64,000 nucleotides of DNA, taken from NCBI GenBank assembly GCA_024398635.1, contig JAKSIV010000001.1:62001-126000 (forward strand). The letters are read 5' to 3'. Positions 40,509-49,729 of the stretch are shown here, piece after piece. Below the pieces are notes generated by a model. The model did no database searches and was not told where the DNA came from. It was given only the letters and a program-made list of their open reading frames with translations. The translations under genes were made by a program, and so were the position numbers. Every line of letters begins with the position of its first letter. Position 1 is the first letter of the stretch. Source of the DNA: Bacteroidaceae bacterium. GTDB taxonomy: Bacteria > Bacteroidota > Bacteroidia > Bacteroidales > Bacteroidaceae.

Positions 40509-42665
40509 TTAGCTGAATATAAGTTGTCCGTTTTGGGCACGGGCTGTAACGGGCTTGCTGCGGTCAACTTCTCCCGACAATATCATTGTGGACAGTTTGT
40601 TGAGCAACAGCGTCTGCAAGGCACGCTTGACAGGACGTGCACCGAATTCCGGATCATAGCCTGCACTGGATATCAGGTCTATTGCAGAGTCATCAATAGT
40701 AAGATTGATTCCACTCTCGGCAAGCATACGGCATACACCCTGTGCCTGGAGTTTTACAATCTGACGGATCTCTGATTCGCGCAGCGGCATGAATACCACA
40801 GTCTCGTCTATACGGTTCAGGAACTCAGGACGGATGGTCTGCTTAAGCATTTCAAGCAGATGCTTGCGGGTCTCGTCAAGCCACTGCTGACGGCTTTCAT
40901 CGGTTGTGCCTACCTGTGCCGAACGCTCACGTATATAATCGCTTCCCAGATTGCTGGTCATGATTATTATTGTGTTCTTGAAGTTTACCGTACGGCCCTT
41001 GTTGTCGGTCAGACGGCCGTCATCAAGTACCTGCAGCAGTATATTGAACACATCGGGGTGAGCCTTCTCGATCTCATCAAACAGTACTACGGAGTAGGGC
41101 TTACGGCGCACGGCTTCGGTCAGCTGACCGCCCTCATCGTAACCCACGTATCCGGGAGGTGCTCCGATAAGACGTGTCACTGAGAATTTCTCCTGATACT
41201 CACTCATATCGATACGGGTCATCAGTTTCTCGTCGTTGAACAGATATTCGGCCAGGGCTTTTGCAAGTTCGGTCTTACCGACACCGGTGGTGCCCAGGAA
41301 GATGAAACTGCCTATTGGACGTTTGGGATCCTGCAGTCCCGCACGGCTGCGGCGTACTGCGTTGGCTACAGCGCTAATGGCCTCTTCCTGACCTACAACA
41401 CGCTTGTGCAGCTCCTCTTCAAGGTGCAGAAGCTTTTCACGCTCGCTCTCCAGCATACGGTTTACAGGTATGCCGGTCCAGCGTGATACGACCTCGGCTA
41501 TATCATCGGCGGTAACCTCCTCCTTGACAAGGGCGCTGTCGCCCTGTTTGGAGTGGAGTTCCTCCTGTATCCTGGCTATATCGGCTTCCAGCTCTTTGAG
41601 CTTGCCGTAACGGATTTCGGCCACACGACCGTAATTGCCGTCACGCTCGGCATTGTCGGCCTCTATCTTGAGCTGCTCAATGCTCTGCTTATCCTGTTGG
41701 ATCTTGGCTACAAGAGCCTTTTCTGACTCCCATTTACTGCGAATCTGCTTTTCCTGGCTCTGCAGTTCATCGATTTCGGCATTGAGCTGTTTGAGTTTTA
41801 CGGTATCGTTCTCGCGTTTGATTGCGGCACGCTCTATCTCAAGCTGCTTTAGCCTACGTGTAATCTCATCCAGCTCCTCGGGCACTGAGTTACGTTCCAT
41901 ACGCAGTTTTGCGGCTGCCTCATCCATAAGGTCGATGGCCTTATCGGGAAGGAAACGCTCGGTAATATAACGGTTGGAGAGCTCCACGGCAGCTATCACG
42001 GCTTCATCCATGATACGTACTTTGTGGTGGTTCTCATAGCGCTCCTTCAGTCCACGCAGTATAGAGATTGAGCTCTGTACATCAGGTTCATCAACCATTA
42101 CGGTTTGGAATCGGCGTTCCAGGGCCTTATCCTTCTCGAAGTATTTCTGATACTCGTTAAGGGTAGTGGCTCCTATGGCACGCAGGTCACCGCGGGCCAG
42201 GGCAGGTTTGAGGATGTTTGCGGCATCCATTGCGCCTTCGCCGGCTCCGGCACCTACAAGAGTATGAATTTCATCTATGAATAGGATATAGTTGCCGTCT
42301 GACTGTATGACCTCGTTGATCACTCCTTTAAGACGTTCCTCGAATTCACCTTTATATTTTGCACCGGCCACCAGTGCACCCATATCAAGTGAATAGACGG
42401 TCTTGGATTTAAGGTTCTCGGGCACATCGCCGCGTACAATACGCTGGGCGAGACCCTCAATTATTGCGGTCTTGCCGGTACCCGGCTCACCAATCAGGAT
42501 AGGATTGTTCTTGGTTCGGCGGCTCAGTATCTGCAGGACACGCCTTATCTCCTCGTCACGGCCTATGACCGGATCGAGTTTGCCCTTGCGCGCACGCTCA
42601 TTCAGATTGATGGCGAACTGCTCAAGGTTCTGAGGCTTGTTCTGATTGTTAGAGTTGTATTCCAT
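40509..42665 (-). CDS. clpB: ClpB-type disaggregase without N-terminal domain
   Basis: 718 residues. NBD1 Walker [10 protein letters not shown] (~61-69); the coiled-coil middle domain spans ~275-390; NBD2 Walker [10 protein letters not shown] (~462-470) with the ClpB-type linker. The AAA+ proteins ClpB and ClpA/C differ by the long middle domain, so this is ClpB. The usual ~140-residue N domain is absent: the protein begins 30 residues before NBD1, and the upstream 120 bp hold no coding trace. It would still extract aggregated proteins with DnaK but may have altered substrate choice. A promoter and palindrome lie upstream (42725-42770). Confidence 0.95.
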   Translation of the reverse strand: MEYNSNNQNKPQNLEQFAINLNERARKGKLDPVIGRDEEIRRVLQILSRRTKNNPILIGEPGTGKTAIIEGLAQRIVRGDVPENLKSKTVYSLDMGALVAGAKYKGEFEERLKGVINEVIQSDGNYILFIDEIHTLVGAGAGEGAMDAANILKPALARGDLRAIGATTLNEYQKYFEKDKALERRFQTVMVDEPDVQSSISILRGLKERYENHHKVRIMDEAVIAAVELSNRYITERFLPDKAIDLMDEAAAKLRMERNSVPEELDEITRRLKQLEIERAAIKRENDTVKLKQLNAEIDELQSQEKQIRSKWESEKALVAKIQQDKQSIEQLKIEADNAERDGNYGRVAEIRYGKLKELEADIARIQEELHSKQGDSALVKEEVTADDIAEVVSRWTGIPVNRMLESEREKLLHLEEELHKRVVGQEEAISAVANAVRRSRAGLQDPKRPIGSFIFLGTTGVGKTELAKALAEYLFNDEKLMTRIDMSEYQEKFSVTRLIGAPPGYVGYDEGGQLTEAVRRKPYSVVLFDEIEKAHPDVFNILLQVLDDGRLTDNKGRTVNFKNTIIIMTSNLGSDYIRERSAQVGTTDESRQQWLDETRKHLLEMLKQTIRPEFLNRIDETVVFMPLRESEIRQIVKLQAQGVCRMLAESGINLTIDDSAIDLISSAGYDPEFGARPVKRALQTLLLNKLSTMILSGEVDRSKPVTARAQNGQLIFS

Positions 42666-42724
42666 AATTGCTTGTTTTTATTCCTGCTAAAAGGTACGCA
42701 ACAAGCAAGCCACAAGCCATTCTG

Positions 42725-42770
42725 CGACAAATTGTCGTAGATTATAATCGTGTGGCTGACAGATTGACAA
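42725..42770 (-). promoter_or_regulatory. clpB promoter with palindromic operator
   Basis: On the minus strand TTGTCA (42765-42770), 18 bp, TATAAT (42741-42746), close to the classical sigma-70 form and unlike the TAnnTTTG boxes elsewhere here. An inverted repeat CGACAA-A-TTGTCG (42725-42737) covers the expected start. It suggests dedicated stress control by a repressor. Confidence 0.45.
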
Positions 42771-42799
42771 TCAGCGTTTTAGTAAATAAATCCTATGAT

Positions 42800-43534
42800 T
42801 TATGAGAGTCTTTGCTTAACTATCTCATACATAAGAACTCCCGCAGCAACAGAGACGTTGAGCGACTGTATCTTGCCCAGGATAGGAATGCGTGCCCATT
42901 CGTTGCATAGGGCCAGATGCTCCTGCGGAATTCCCTTGTCTTCGGCACCCATGATGAGGCATACAGGTCCGGTATAATCACCTTTGGTGTAGTCCTGATC
43001 ACCTTTCTCGGTGGCTCCTACAATACGTAATCCGCTGTTTTTTAGGAATCTTATTGTCTGACTGATGTTATTCTCGCGGCATACGGGCAGGGTATGGAGT
43101 GCTCCGGCCGATGTCTTGATGGCATCGGCGTTCACGCTTACGCTGTTACGTGAAGGTATTATGATGGCATCTACGCCTGCACATTCGGCCGTACGTGCTA
43201 TGGCGCCGAAATTACGGACATCGGTCACACCGTCAAGCAGTACAAAGAATGGATCCTTGCCCTGCTCAAAAAGCATCGGGACAAGGTCTTCGACATGCTG
43301 ATATGTAATCTGGGTGGTGAATGCAATCACTCCCTGATGGTTCTTGCGGGTTATGCGGTTGAGTTTCTCAACGGGAACACGCTGAACCGGGATGTCCAGC
43401 CCTTTGATGGCAGCAAACAGCTCACGTGAAAGCTCACTCTGCATGTCTTTCTTTATGAGCAGGCGGTCTATCTCTTTACCGGCCTCTACAGCCTCAATGA
43501 CGGCACGTATGCCGAATATCATTTCATCTTCCAT
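42800..43534 (-). CDS. rlmB: 23S rRNA 2'-O-methyltransferase RlmB (SpoU/TrmH family)
   Basis: 244 residues from ATG 43534, chosen over 43558 because MEDEMIFGIRAVIEA is the usual family N-terminus. Substrate-binding domain at ~1-75, then SPOUT motif 1 (DGVTDVRNFGAIARTAE, Asn and Arg), motif 2 and motif 3 (GAEDKGIPQEHLALC; LNVSVAAGVLMYE). It methylates 23S rRNA with AdoMet. It starts inside the end of recN, a common Bacteroidales arrangement. Confidence 0.88.
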   Translation of the reverse strand: MEDEMIFGIRAVIEAVEAGKEIDRLLIKKDMQSELSRELFAAIKGLDIPVQRVPVEKLNRITRKNHQGVIAFTTQITYQHVEDLVPMLFEQGKDPFFVLLDGVTDVRNFGAIARTAECAGVDAIIIPSRNSVSVNADAIKTSAGALHTLPVCRENNISQTIRFLKNSGLRIVGATEKGDQDYTKGDYTGPVCLIMGAEDKGIPQEHLALCNEWARIPILGKIQSLNVSVAAGVLMYEIVKQRLS

Positions 43535-45194
43535 TGTTGTCGATAAGTGCTTTTGCATTGTCGAGAGCAGCCTGGGTGAGGGTAGATCCGCTCATCATTC
43601 CTGCTATCTCGCGTATACGGTCGTCACCGTTGAGCACGGTAATACGTGTGTGGGTGGCGTCCTTTTCGTCGGTCTTGAATACTTTGTAATGTGTCTGTCC
43701 CAATGCCGCTATCTGAGGCAGGTGGGTTATGGCCAGTACCTGGCGGTTGCCTGCGGACATCTGTTTCATAAGGAGGGCCATCTTTTCGGCCACTGCACCC
43801 GATACTCCGGTGTCAATCTCATCGAATATGATGGTGGGAAGGGCACGTGCTCCTGCCATGAGGGACTTGATGCAGAGCATGACGCGTGCAATCTCACCGC
43901 CCGATGCCACGGCCTGAAGTTCCTGCATGGGAACGGACTTGTTGGCCGAGAACATGAACCGCAGGTCATCATGTCCGGTACGGTCAAATCCCTGTGAGGG
44001 CTGTATCTCAATGTTGAACTGTACGTTGGGTATTCCCAGCGGAGCCAGAAGGTCTTTTATATCCTTAATGATGATTTCTGATGCCTTTTTCCTGGTTTTG
44101 GACAACTCTGCAGCGTGTTTCTCCATATCGAGACGTGCACTCTCGGTCTGTTTGGTGAGCTGCTCAATGTCAAACTGGTATGAGCCGGTCCGGTCCAGAC
44201 GTTTGCGGATGCCTTCTGCAAATTCCAACAGCTGGGCAATATTATCCTTTTTGTGCTTCTTGAGAAGTGAATAGATAAGATCCAAACGCTCGTTGACCTG
44301 TTCAAGACGGGCAGGGTCAAAGTTTACGCTTTCCTGGTCATCATCAACCGTTGCTGCAATATCCTTAATTTCTATAAGACAACTGTCCAGCCGCTCAGCC
44401 AGTTCCTGTGCCTGCGGATAACTCTTTTGAGCGGCACGAAGTGACTGGAGTGCGCTGCGCAGCTTCTGAATGCAACCGTCTTCATCAGCCGACATGATCT
44501 GGGATGCACAAAACAGATTCTGTTTTATCTCCTCGGCATGGTCCAGAATCCGGGACTCCTGTTCAAGCTCCTCCTGCTCACCATCAGTGAGTTTGGCGCT
44601 GTCGATGCCTTCAAGCTGGAATTCCAGATACTCACGGTCTGTGTTGTCGGACTCAAACTTTTTCTTGAGTTGAGCCAGACGGGTCCTGAGTTCTGTCCAT
44701 TTGTCAAAACTCTGCTCGTATGCGGCCTTGGCTGAGCCGTTGGCAGCTATGGTATCCACAACATCCAACTGGAATGACTGTGTGCCCAATGCCAGATTCT
44801 GGTGCTGTGAGTGAATGTCTATGAGGCGGCAACCCAGATCGCGAAGCTGTGTAAGCGTGACAGGGGTGTCGTTTATGAATGCGCGGCTCTTGCCTGATGC
44901 GGAGAGTTCGCGGCGCATTATGGTCTCGTCGGGATCAAAATCAAGTTCGTTCTCATTGAAGAACTGTTCCAATCCGTATCCTGCAATGGAGAAAATGCCT
45001 TCAATCGTACACTTTTCGGCTCCCTGAATGAGAGTCTTGGAATCAGCCCTGCCGCCCAGAAGCAGGTTCATGGCGCCCAGGATTATGGACTTTCCGGCAC
45101 CGGTCTCACCGGTCATAACCGAGAAGCCGTCCCTGAAATCGATATCAAGACGGTCAATGAGAACGTAATTCCTAATGTGTACCTCCTTTAACAT
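43524..45194 (-). CDS. recN: DNA repair protein RecN
   Basis: 556 residues, SMC-like. Walker A GETGAGKS (30-37), a long coiled coil (~160-360), then signature SGGEIARVML (~424-433) and Walker B PTIIFDEIDTG (~451-461). It joins DNA ends during double-strand break repair. Start overlaps the stop of coaBC (ATGA). Confidence 0.95.
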   Translation of the reverse strand: MLKEVHIRNYVLIDRLDIDFRDGFSVMTGETGAGKSIILGAMNLLLGGRADSKTLIQGAEKCTIEGIFSIAGYGLEQFFNENELDFDPDETIMRRELSASGKSRAFINDTPVTLTQLRDLGCRLIDIHSQHQNLALGTQSFQLDVVDTIAANGSAKAAYEQSFDKWTELRTRLAQLKKKFESDNTDREYLEFQLEGIDSAKLTDGEQEELEQESRILDHAEEIKQNLFCASQIMSADEDGCIQKLRSALQSLRAAQKSYPQAQELAERLDSCLIEIKDIAATVDDDQESVNFDPARLEQVNERLDLIYSLLKKHKKDNIAQLLEFAEGIRKRLDRTGSYQFDIEQLTKQTESARLDMEKHAAELSKTRKKASEIIIKDIKDLLAPLGIPNVQFNIEIQPSQGFDRTGHDDLRFMFSANKSVPMQELQAVASGGEIARVMLCIKSLMAGARALPTIIFDEIDTGVSGAVAEKMALLMKQMSAGNRQVLAITHLPQIAALGQTHYKVFKTDEKDATHTRITVLNGDDRIREIAGMMSGSTLTQAALDNAKALIDNNGR

Positions 45195-47272
45195 CAGTCA
45201 GCCTTTATGGTATTCCATTCATTCGAGAGCGAAGGATTTACCTGACTAAGCAGATCTTTGACTTGCTGCTTCTCCTTGTCTATCCCAGCACTGTATATGC
45301 TTATAAGCTCGTTTTTCTTGATTTCGGTAAACAATGTGGGCAGGGCCGATGTGCTCTTGGCCTGTTTGGCCTGCTGCAAAAGAGCCAGGCTCTCTGTTAT
45401 AGTGGCGCGCCCGCGGTCGGCATTTGCCGTCATGTCATCAAGACCCTGACGGTGATACTTGTACTGGAGTTGCCTGAAAGCCGCCATCGTACCGTTCATG
45501 TAATCGTTTATGAGCGTGTAACGGTTGGCATTGGAGTCAAAAGAGCGCCAGCCGCTGCCAAGTGACTGGGAATTGGCTGCGATATTCTCCACCTGACGCA
45601 GTATGTCTGTTCCGCCGTTGGGAGACATCGTGTCAAAATCAAGTCCGATGATAAGCAGACTGTAGTAGGCCAGTATCGCTGTCAGATTATTGTCGGGAGT
45701 CATTCCCGGCGTATACTCTATGCGGTCCTGCTCGGTGTAGTTGAATTCCACGTCGGCATCACGGAAATTGAATACTGTCGTGTTGTAGGTGGAGCCGTAA
45801 ACGGGACGGCTGCTTTGAACGGTGAGTTCACAACTCATCTTGCCGCTCTGTGCTTCATATTTGTTTACCGTAAGATTGAAGTTGCACTGTATGCGCTCCT
45901 TCTCGGTAAAATGGTATTCGGTCCAAACCTGATTGGACAGAAACTCCTTTATAGCTCTCTCCAGTGATGTGAACACATCCTTGTCCGTGCCCTGAATCTT
46001 TGAAGTGTTGATGGCCAGAGTGGGGTTGAGTTCCTGAGCCGATGCCTTGAATGGCATAAACAGGAACATGAGGCAGAACAGCAGGCCGGCAAGTTTGCTG
46101 ATAATTGCCTTGGCGACATCCTTCTTGGATTGCAGGGGAAACTCCTCTTTGCCTTTGCGGTCTATCAGAGTGACCTTGTTGGTGTCATATCCGAACCCTG
46201 CACCCTCATCGCGCAGCGAGTTTAGTACAATGAAATCCAGGTTCTTGCGCTCCAGCTTGTCCTGGGCGTTGCTGAATTCGTCATTGGTCTCCAGAGCGAA
46301 ACCCACCATGCGCTGGTCCGGACGCTTGATTGCGCCAAGTGATGCGGCAATATCCTCTGTAGGTTTCAGGGTCAGTGTTATCTCGCCTTTACGCTTTATC
46401 TTGCTGTCTGCGGTTACGGCCGGTGTAAAATCAGCTACTGCAGCGCACAGTATTGCGGCATCAGACTCCGGGAAAAGTATCATCGCGGCCTCATACATCT
46501 GGTGGGCCGATGTCACGTCAATTCTTTTTATTCCGGGATTTACGGTCTTGAGGTTGACTGGACCTGCAATCAGGGTTACGTCGGCACCGCGATTGGCACA
46601 CTCCTCGGCCAGCGCGAATCCCATCTTGCCGGTGGAGTAGTTGCCGATAAAGCGTACGGGGTCTATGGCCTCATAAGTGGGACCCGCCGTTATCAGGACT
46701 TTTTTTTTTGAAAGCTGAGACTGCTTTGAGAAATAATCCTCAAGAACGGAAACTATAACCTCAGGCTCCTGCATGCGGCCTTTGCCTACAAGCTGACTTG
46801 CAAGTTCACCGCTTGCCGGCTCAATGAATATGTTGCCGATGGAGGTCAGATACTCTATGTTGCGCTGGGTTACAGGATGGCTGTACATGTCCAGATCCAT
46901 CGCAGGTGCTACGAACACCGGAGCCTTCATCGAGAAGTAGGTGGTGGCGAGCATGTTGTCGGCCACTCCGCTTGCCATCTTGCCGAGTGTGGCTGCGGTG
47001 CAGGGCGCGATGAGCATGGCATCGGCCCATTGTCCCAGATCCACGTGGCTGTTCCATGAGCCGTCACGACGGTCAAAGAACTCGCTTACCACCGGCTTGC
47101 GGGTAAGGGTGGAGAGGGTGAGTGGAGTGATGAACTCCTTGGCGGCCTCTGTCATGACAACCTGAACCTCGGCTCCACGCTTTATGAGCAGACGGACCAG
47201 AAACGCGGCCTTGTAGGCGGCAATGCTTCCGGTTACTCCCAGTACAATATGTTTTCCGTTCAGTATCTCCAT
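45194..47272 (-). CDS. coaBC: CoaBC fused in frame to a DUF4835 secreted-type domain
   Basis: 692 residues without an internal stop. Residues 1-~175 are the CoaC decarboxylase (GVTGSIAAYKAAFLV, PAMDLDMYSHPVT), ~185-390 the CoaB synthetase (ITAGPTYEAIDPVRFIGN). At ~393-410 a hydrophobic run LLFCLMFLFMPFKASAQ with a SASAQ-like cleavage site begins a DUF4835 domain that is normally a separate exported protein. So either the DUF4835 gene starts internally, at ATG 46078 or with a rare AUU/AUC near 46100-46105, or the stop between the genes was lost. CoaBC makes 4'-phosphopantetheine for CoA. Order coaBC-recN is conserved in the group. Confidence 0.88.
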   Translation of the reverse strand: MEILNGKHIVLGVTGSIAAYKAAFLVRLLIKRGAEVQVVMTEAAKEFITPLTLSTLTRKPVVSEFFDRRDGSWNSHVDLGQWADAMLIAPCTAATLGKMASGVADNMLATTYFSMKAPVFVAPAMDLDMYSHPVTQRNIEYLTSIGNIFIEPASGELASQLVGKGRMQEPEVIVSVLEDYFSKQSQLSKKKVLITAGPTYEAIDPVRFIGNYSTGKMGFALAEECANRGADVTLIAGPVNLKTVNPGIKRIDVTSAHQMYEAAMILFPESDAAILCAAVADFTPAVTADSKIKRKGEITLTLKPTEDIAASLGAIKRPDQRMVGFALETNDEFSNAQDKLERKNLDFIVLNSLRDEGAGFGYDTNKVTLIDRKGKEEFPLQSKKDVAKAIISKLAGLLFCLMFLFMPFKASAQELNPTLAINTSKIQGTDKDVFTSLERAIKEFLSNQVWTEYHFTEKERIQCNFNLTVNKYEAQSGKMSCELTVQSSRPVYGSTYNTTVFNFRDADVEFNYTEQDRIEYTPGMTPDNNLTAILAYYSLLIIGLDFDTMSPNGGTDILRQVENIAANSQSLGSGWRSFDSNANRYTLINDYMNGTMAAFRQLQYKYHRQGLDDMTANADRGRATITESLALLQQAKQAKSTSALPTLFTEIKKNELISIYSAGIDKEKQQVKDLLSQVNPSLSNEWNTIKAD

Positions 47273-48036
47273 TATCTGGATTGCAGTTTTATTCTTGTAA
47301 GTACCTGCTTTGTGTTGAGCGCGAAATCACCCTGGAGTATCCATGAGTAGTACCCGGGATCACGCTGGAACACCTCTGCAACAGGTATATCCTTGTATTT
47401 TCCGAAATTGAAGACCTCCTGTCCCTTGTCATTCAGGACTATGCGGCCTGCAAAATCGACGTTACGCGAGAATGATGAGTATTCGGACAGCCATCCCATA
47501 TCGTTCTTGAGGTCATCGGGATAGCGGTCAAGCTGAGCCATGAGCACCTCATAAGTGGCGCGGGTATCGCCGTCGGCGCTGTGGGCATCGGTCAACTCCT
47601 TTCCGCAATAGAACTTGTATGCTGCCGACAGGGTTCGCTGCTCCATCTTGTGGAATATGACCTGCACGTCAATGAAACGGTGACGGCTCAGATCAATGTC
47701 AACGCCCGCGCGGAGGAACTCCTCGGCCAGCAGGGGCACGTCAAAGCGGTTCGAGTTGAAGCCTGCTATGTCGCTGCCCTCAAAGTCACGGGCAACCTCC
47801 TTGGCTATCTCCTTGAATGTGGGGCAGTCCTTGACATCATCGTCATATATTCCGTGTACGGCCGATGCCTGCTCGGGGATATGCATCTCGGGGTTAATCC
47901 TGCGGGTGTGCATGTCCTCATTGCCGTTAGGTGAGACCTTAAGATATGAGATCTCAACTATGCGGTCCTGTACAGTGTTGGTGCCTGTGGTCTCCAGGTC
48001 AAAGAACACTATCGGTTTGTCAAGATTGAGTTTCAT
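47272..48036 (-). CDS. DnaQ-like 3'-5' exonuclease
   Basis: 254 residues with the DEDDh sites: VFFDLETTG (Asp and Glu), FNSNRFDVPLL (Asp), HSADGDTRATYE (His and Asp). A ~50-residue C-terminal part follows. Similar to epsilon-type exonucleases; no polymerase-contact peptide was recognised, so it may be a free exonuclease. Overlaps neighbours by one base (47272, 48036), in one transcript with dnaN and coaBC. Confidence 0.88.
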   Translation of the reverse strand: MKLNLDKPIVFFDLETTGTNTVQDRIVEISYLKVSPNGNEDMHTRRINPEMHIPEQASAVHGIYDDDVKDCPTFKEIAKEVARDFEGSDIAGFNSNRFDVPLLAEEFLRAGVDIDLSRHRFIDVQVIFHKMEQRTLSAAYKFYCGKELTDAHSADGDTRATYEVLMAQLDRYPDDLKNDMGWLSEYSSFSRNVDFAGRIVLNDKGQEVFNFGKYKDIPVAEVFQRDPGYYSWILQGDFALNTKQVLTRIKLQSR

Positions 48037-49160
48037 CAGTCGTTCAGTACCATTGGCATCAGGAGCATAAGCAGGTTCTCACCCTCGGCCTGCTCGGCGG
48101 GAACGATCACACCGGCGCGTGAGGGATCGGCCAGCTGGAATACAATCTCCTGGCTGGGTATGTTGTTGAGGATGTCAATCAGGAATGCAGCCTTGAAACC
48201 GATGCTCATGGCTACGCCCTCATACTGGCATGACAGGCTCTCCTTGGCTGATGTTGAGAAATCAATGTCCTGAGCCGAAATGTCAACCTTATCCTTCTCG
48301 ATGCGCAGTTTGATAAGACCGCTGCTGGCAGGTGAGAATACTGATACGCGGCGCAATGCTGTAACCAGTGTCTGACGGTCCATTACCAGACGGTGCGGGT
48401 TGTTCTGCGGGATTACCGATCCGTAGTTGGGATAACGGCCGTCGATGAGGCGGCATACCATGCGGAACTCGGGCAGCGAGAAGCGTGCAATGCGGCTGTC
48501 AAACTCGATGGTGATCTCCTCAGCCTCCTTGCTGATGAGTGAGCGGAATAGTGATGCGGGTTTCTTGGGCAGGATGAATGATGACTTGCCGTCGGCCTTG
48601 ACATTGCTGTTGCGGTTGCAAACCAGCTTGTGACCGTCAGAAGCTACGAATGTGGCACCCTCCTCATTTATGTCAAAGAATATACCGTTCATGACGGGGC
48701 GGAGCTCGTCATCGGCTGTAGCGAATATCGTACGTACCAGTCCGTCGGCAACTATCTGGGCCGAAAGGGTAAGTGATACGGCATCCTCCTTGAGAACTGC
48801 GGGAGTGGGGTACTCGTCAGCGTTCTGGCCTACCATCTTGTACTCACCGTTCTGGTAGTTTACGGTTATCTCGTAGTTGCTCTCGTTTACGTTGAATGTC
48901 AGGGGCTGCTCGGGGATCTCCTTGAGGGCGTCAAGAAGAGTCTTGGCGGGCAGTGCTATCTGGCCGTCTGCGCTGGAGTCAACAAGGTCGATAATGGTCT
49001 CAAGAGTGGTGTCATTATCGGCAGCGGTTACGGTCAGTTTGCCGTCCTCTATACGGAACAGGAAATCCTCAAGAATAGGGTAAATAGCCTTTGGGTTAAT
49101 AACGCGGCTGATAGCCTGCAGGCGGCTTGAAAGAGCCTGGCTTGATACTGTGAAATTCAT
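48036..49160 (-). CDS. dnaN: DNA polymerase III beta clamp
   Basis: 374 residues, usual length, three similar clamp domains (~1-120, 121-245, 246-374). Conserved features are TVSSQALSSRLQA at the start and a C-terminal hydrophobic/MLLMP end. It tethers the replicative polymerase to DNA. It leads a five-gene minus-strand transcript dnaN - exonuclease - coaBC - recN - rlmB. Confidence 0.95.
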   Translation of the reverse strand: MNFTVSSQALSSRLQAISRVINPKAIYPILEDFLFRIEDGKLTVTAADNDTTLETIIDLVDSSADGQIALPAKTLLDALKEIPEQPLTFNVNESNYEITVNYQNGEYKMVGQNADEYPTPAVLKEDAVSLTLSAQIVADGLVRTIFATADDELRPVMNGIFFDINEEGATFVASDGHKLVCNRNSNVKADGKSSFILPKKPASLFRSLISKEAEEITIEFDSRIARFSLPEFRMVCRLIDGRYPNYGSVIPQNNPHRLVMDRQTLVTALRRVSVFSPASSGLIKLRIEKDKVDISAQDIDFSTSAKESLSCQYEGVAMSIGFKAAFLIDILNNIPSQEIVFQLADPSRAGVIVPAEQAEGENLLMLLMPMVLND

Positions 49161-49198
49161 ATATATTCCTTTTTGTTATTTATCGCTCGTGTGTCTTA

Positions 49199-49206
49199 CA
49201 AAGATA
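49199..49206 (-). promoter_or_regulatory. Host -7 box of dnaN (TATCTTTG)
   Basis: On the minus strand TATCTTTG, 38 bases upstream of the dnaN ATG; the -33 element is not obvious. Confidence 0.55.
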
Positions 49207-49307
49207 GAAAAAAGTAATGGTAATGTGGAAAAAATAGGATGGAAAAATATGTGGCGGAAAAAAGAAAAGTTTTAAATTCGCGCATACAATAAATCAATCT
49301 TAAAGAA

Positions 49308-49691
49308 ATGGATATTACAGGTAAAATTATCGCAGTCCTTGAGGCACGCTCAGGCGTGGCCAAGGCATCAGGCAATCCTTGGAAAATACAGGAGTACGTA
49401 TTGGAGACTATCGGTGAGCAGTATCCCAAGAAGATGATGTTCAGCATCTTCGGCGAGGACAAGATACAGCAGGCCGCCATCAACATAGGTGATGAGGTAG
49501 TAGTAAGTTTTGACATCAACGCCCGCGAGTTCAACGGCCGCTGGTACAACGACATCCGTGCATGGCGCGTAAGTCACGACGTGAACGGCGCAGCCCCTGC
49601 AGCTCCGCAGCCCTTCGCTCCCGCCGGTGCAGCTCCCGCTGCTCCGGATCCCTTCGCTCCAAGTAATGAAAAAGATGACTTACCATTCTAA
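49308..49691 (+). CDS. DUF3127 protein, SSB-like with DDLPF tail
   Basis: 127 residues. N-terminal ~90 residues form an OB-fold-like pattern (ITGKIIAVLEARSGVAKASG, VVVSFDINAREFNGRWYND). A Pro/Ala-rich linker follows, and the last residues are KDDLPF, the form of the SSB C-terminal tip that recruits repair and replication enzymes. From this, binding of single-stranded nucleic acid with partner recruitment is likely. It is divergent from dnaN and convergent with rho, sharing their terminator. Confidence 0.85.
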   Translation: MDITGKIIAVLEARSGVAKASGNPWKIQEYVLETIGEQYPKKMMFSIFGEDKIQQAAINIGDEVVVSFDINAREFNGRWYNDIRAWRVSHDVNGAAPAAPQPFAPAGAAPAAPDPFAPSNEKDDLPF

Positions 49692-49693
49692 AT

Positions 49694-49725
49694 AAAAAAT
49701 CCCGCTCAATCGAGCGGGATTTTTT
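49694..49725. terminator. Shared terminator of DUF3127 gene and rho
   Basis: Stem CCCGCTC / GAGCGGG with AATC loop, flanked by A-rich and T-rich tracts that extend the stem (AAAAAAT ... ATTTTTT). Works on both strands. Confidence 0.9.
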
Positions 49726-49729
49726 ATTT

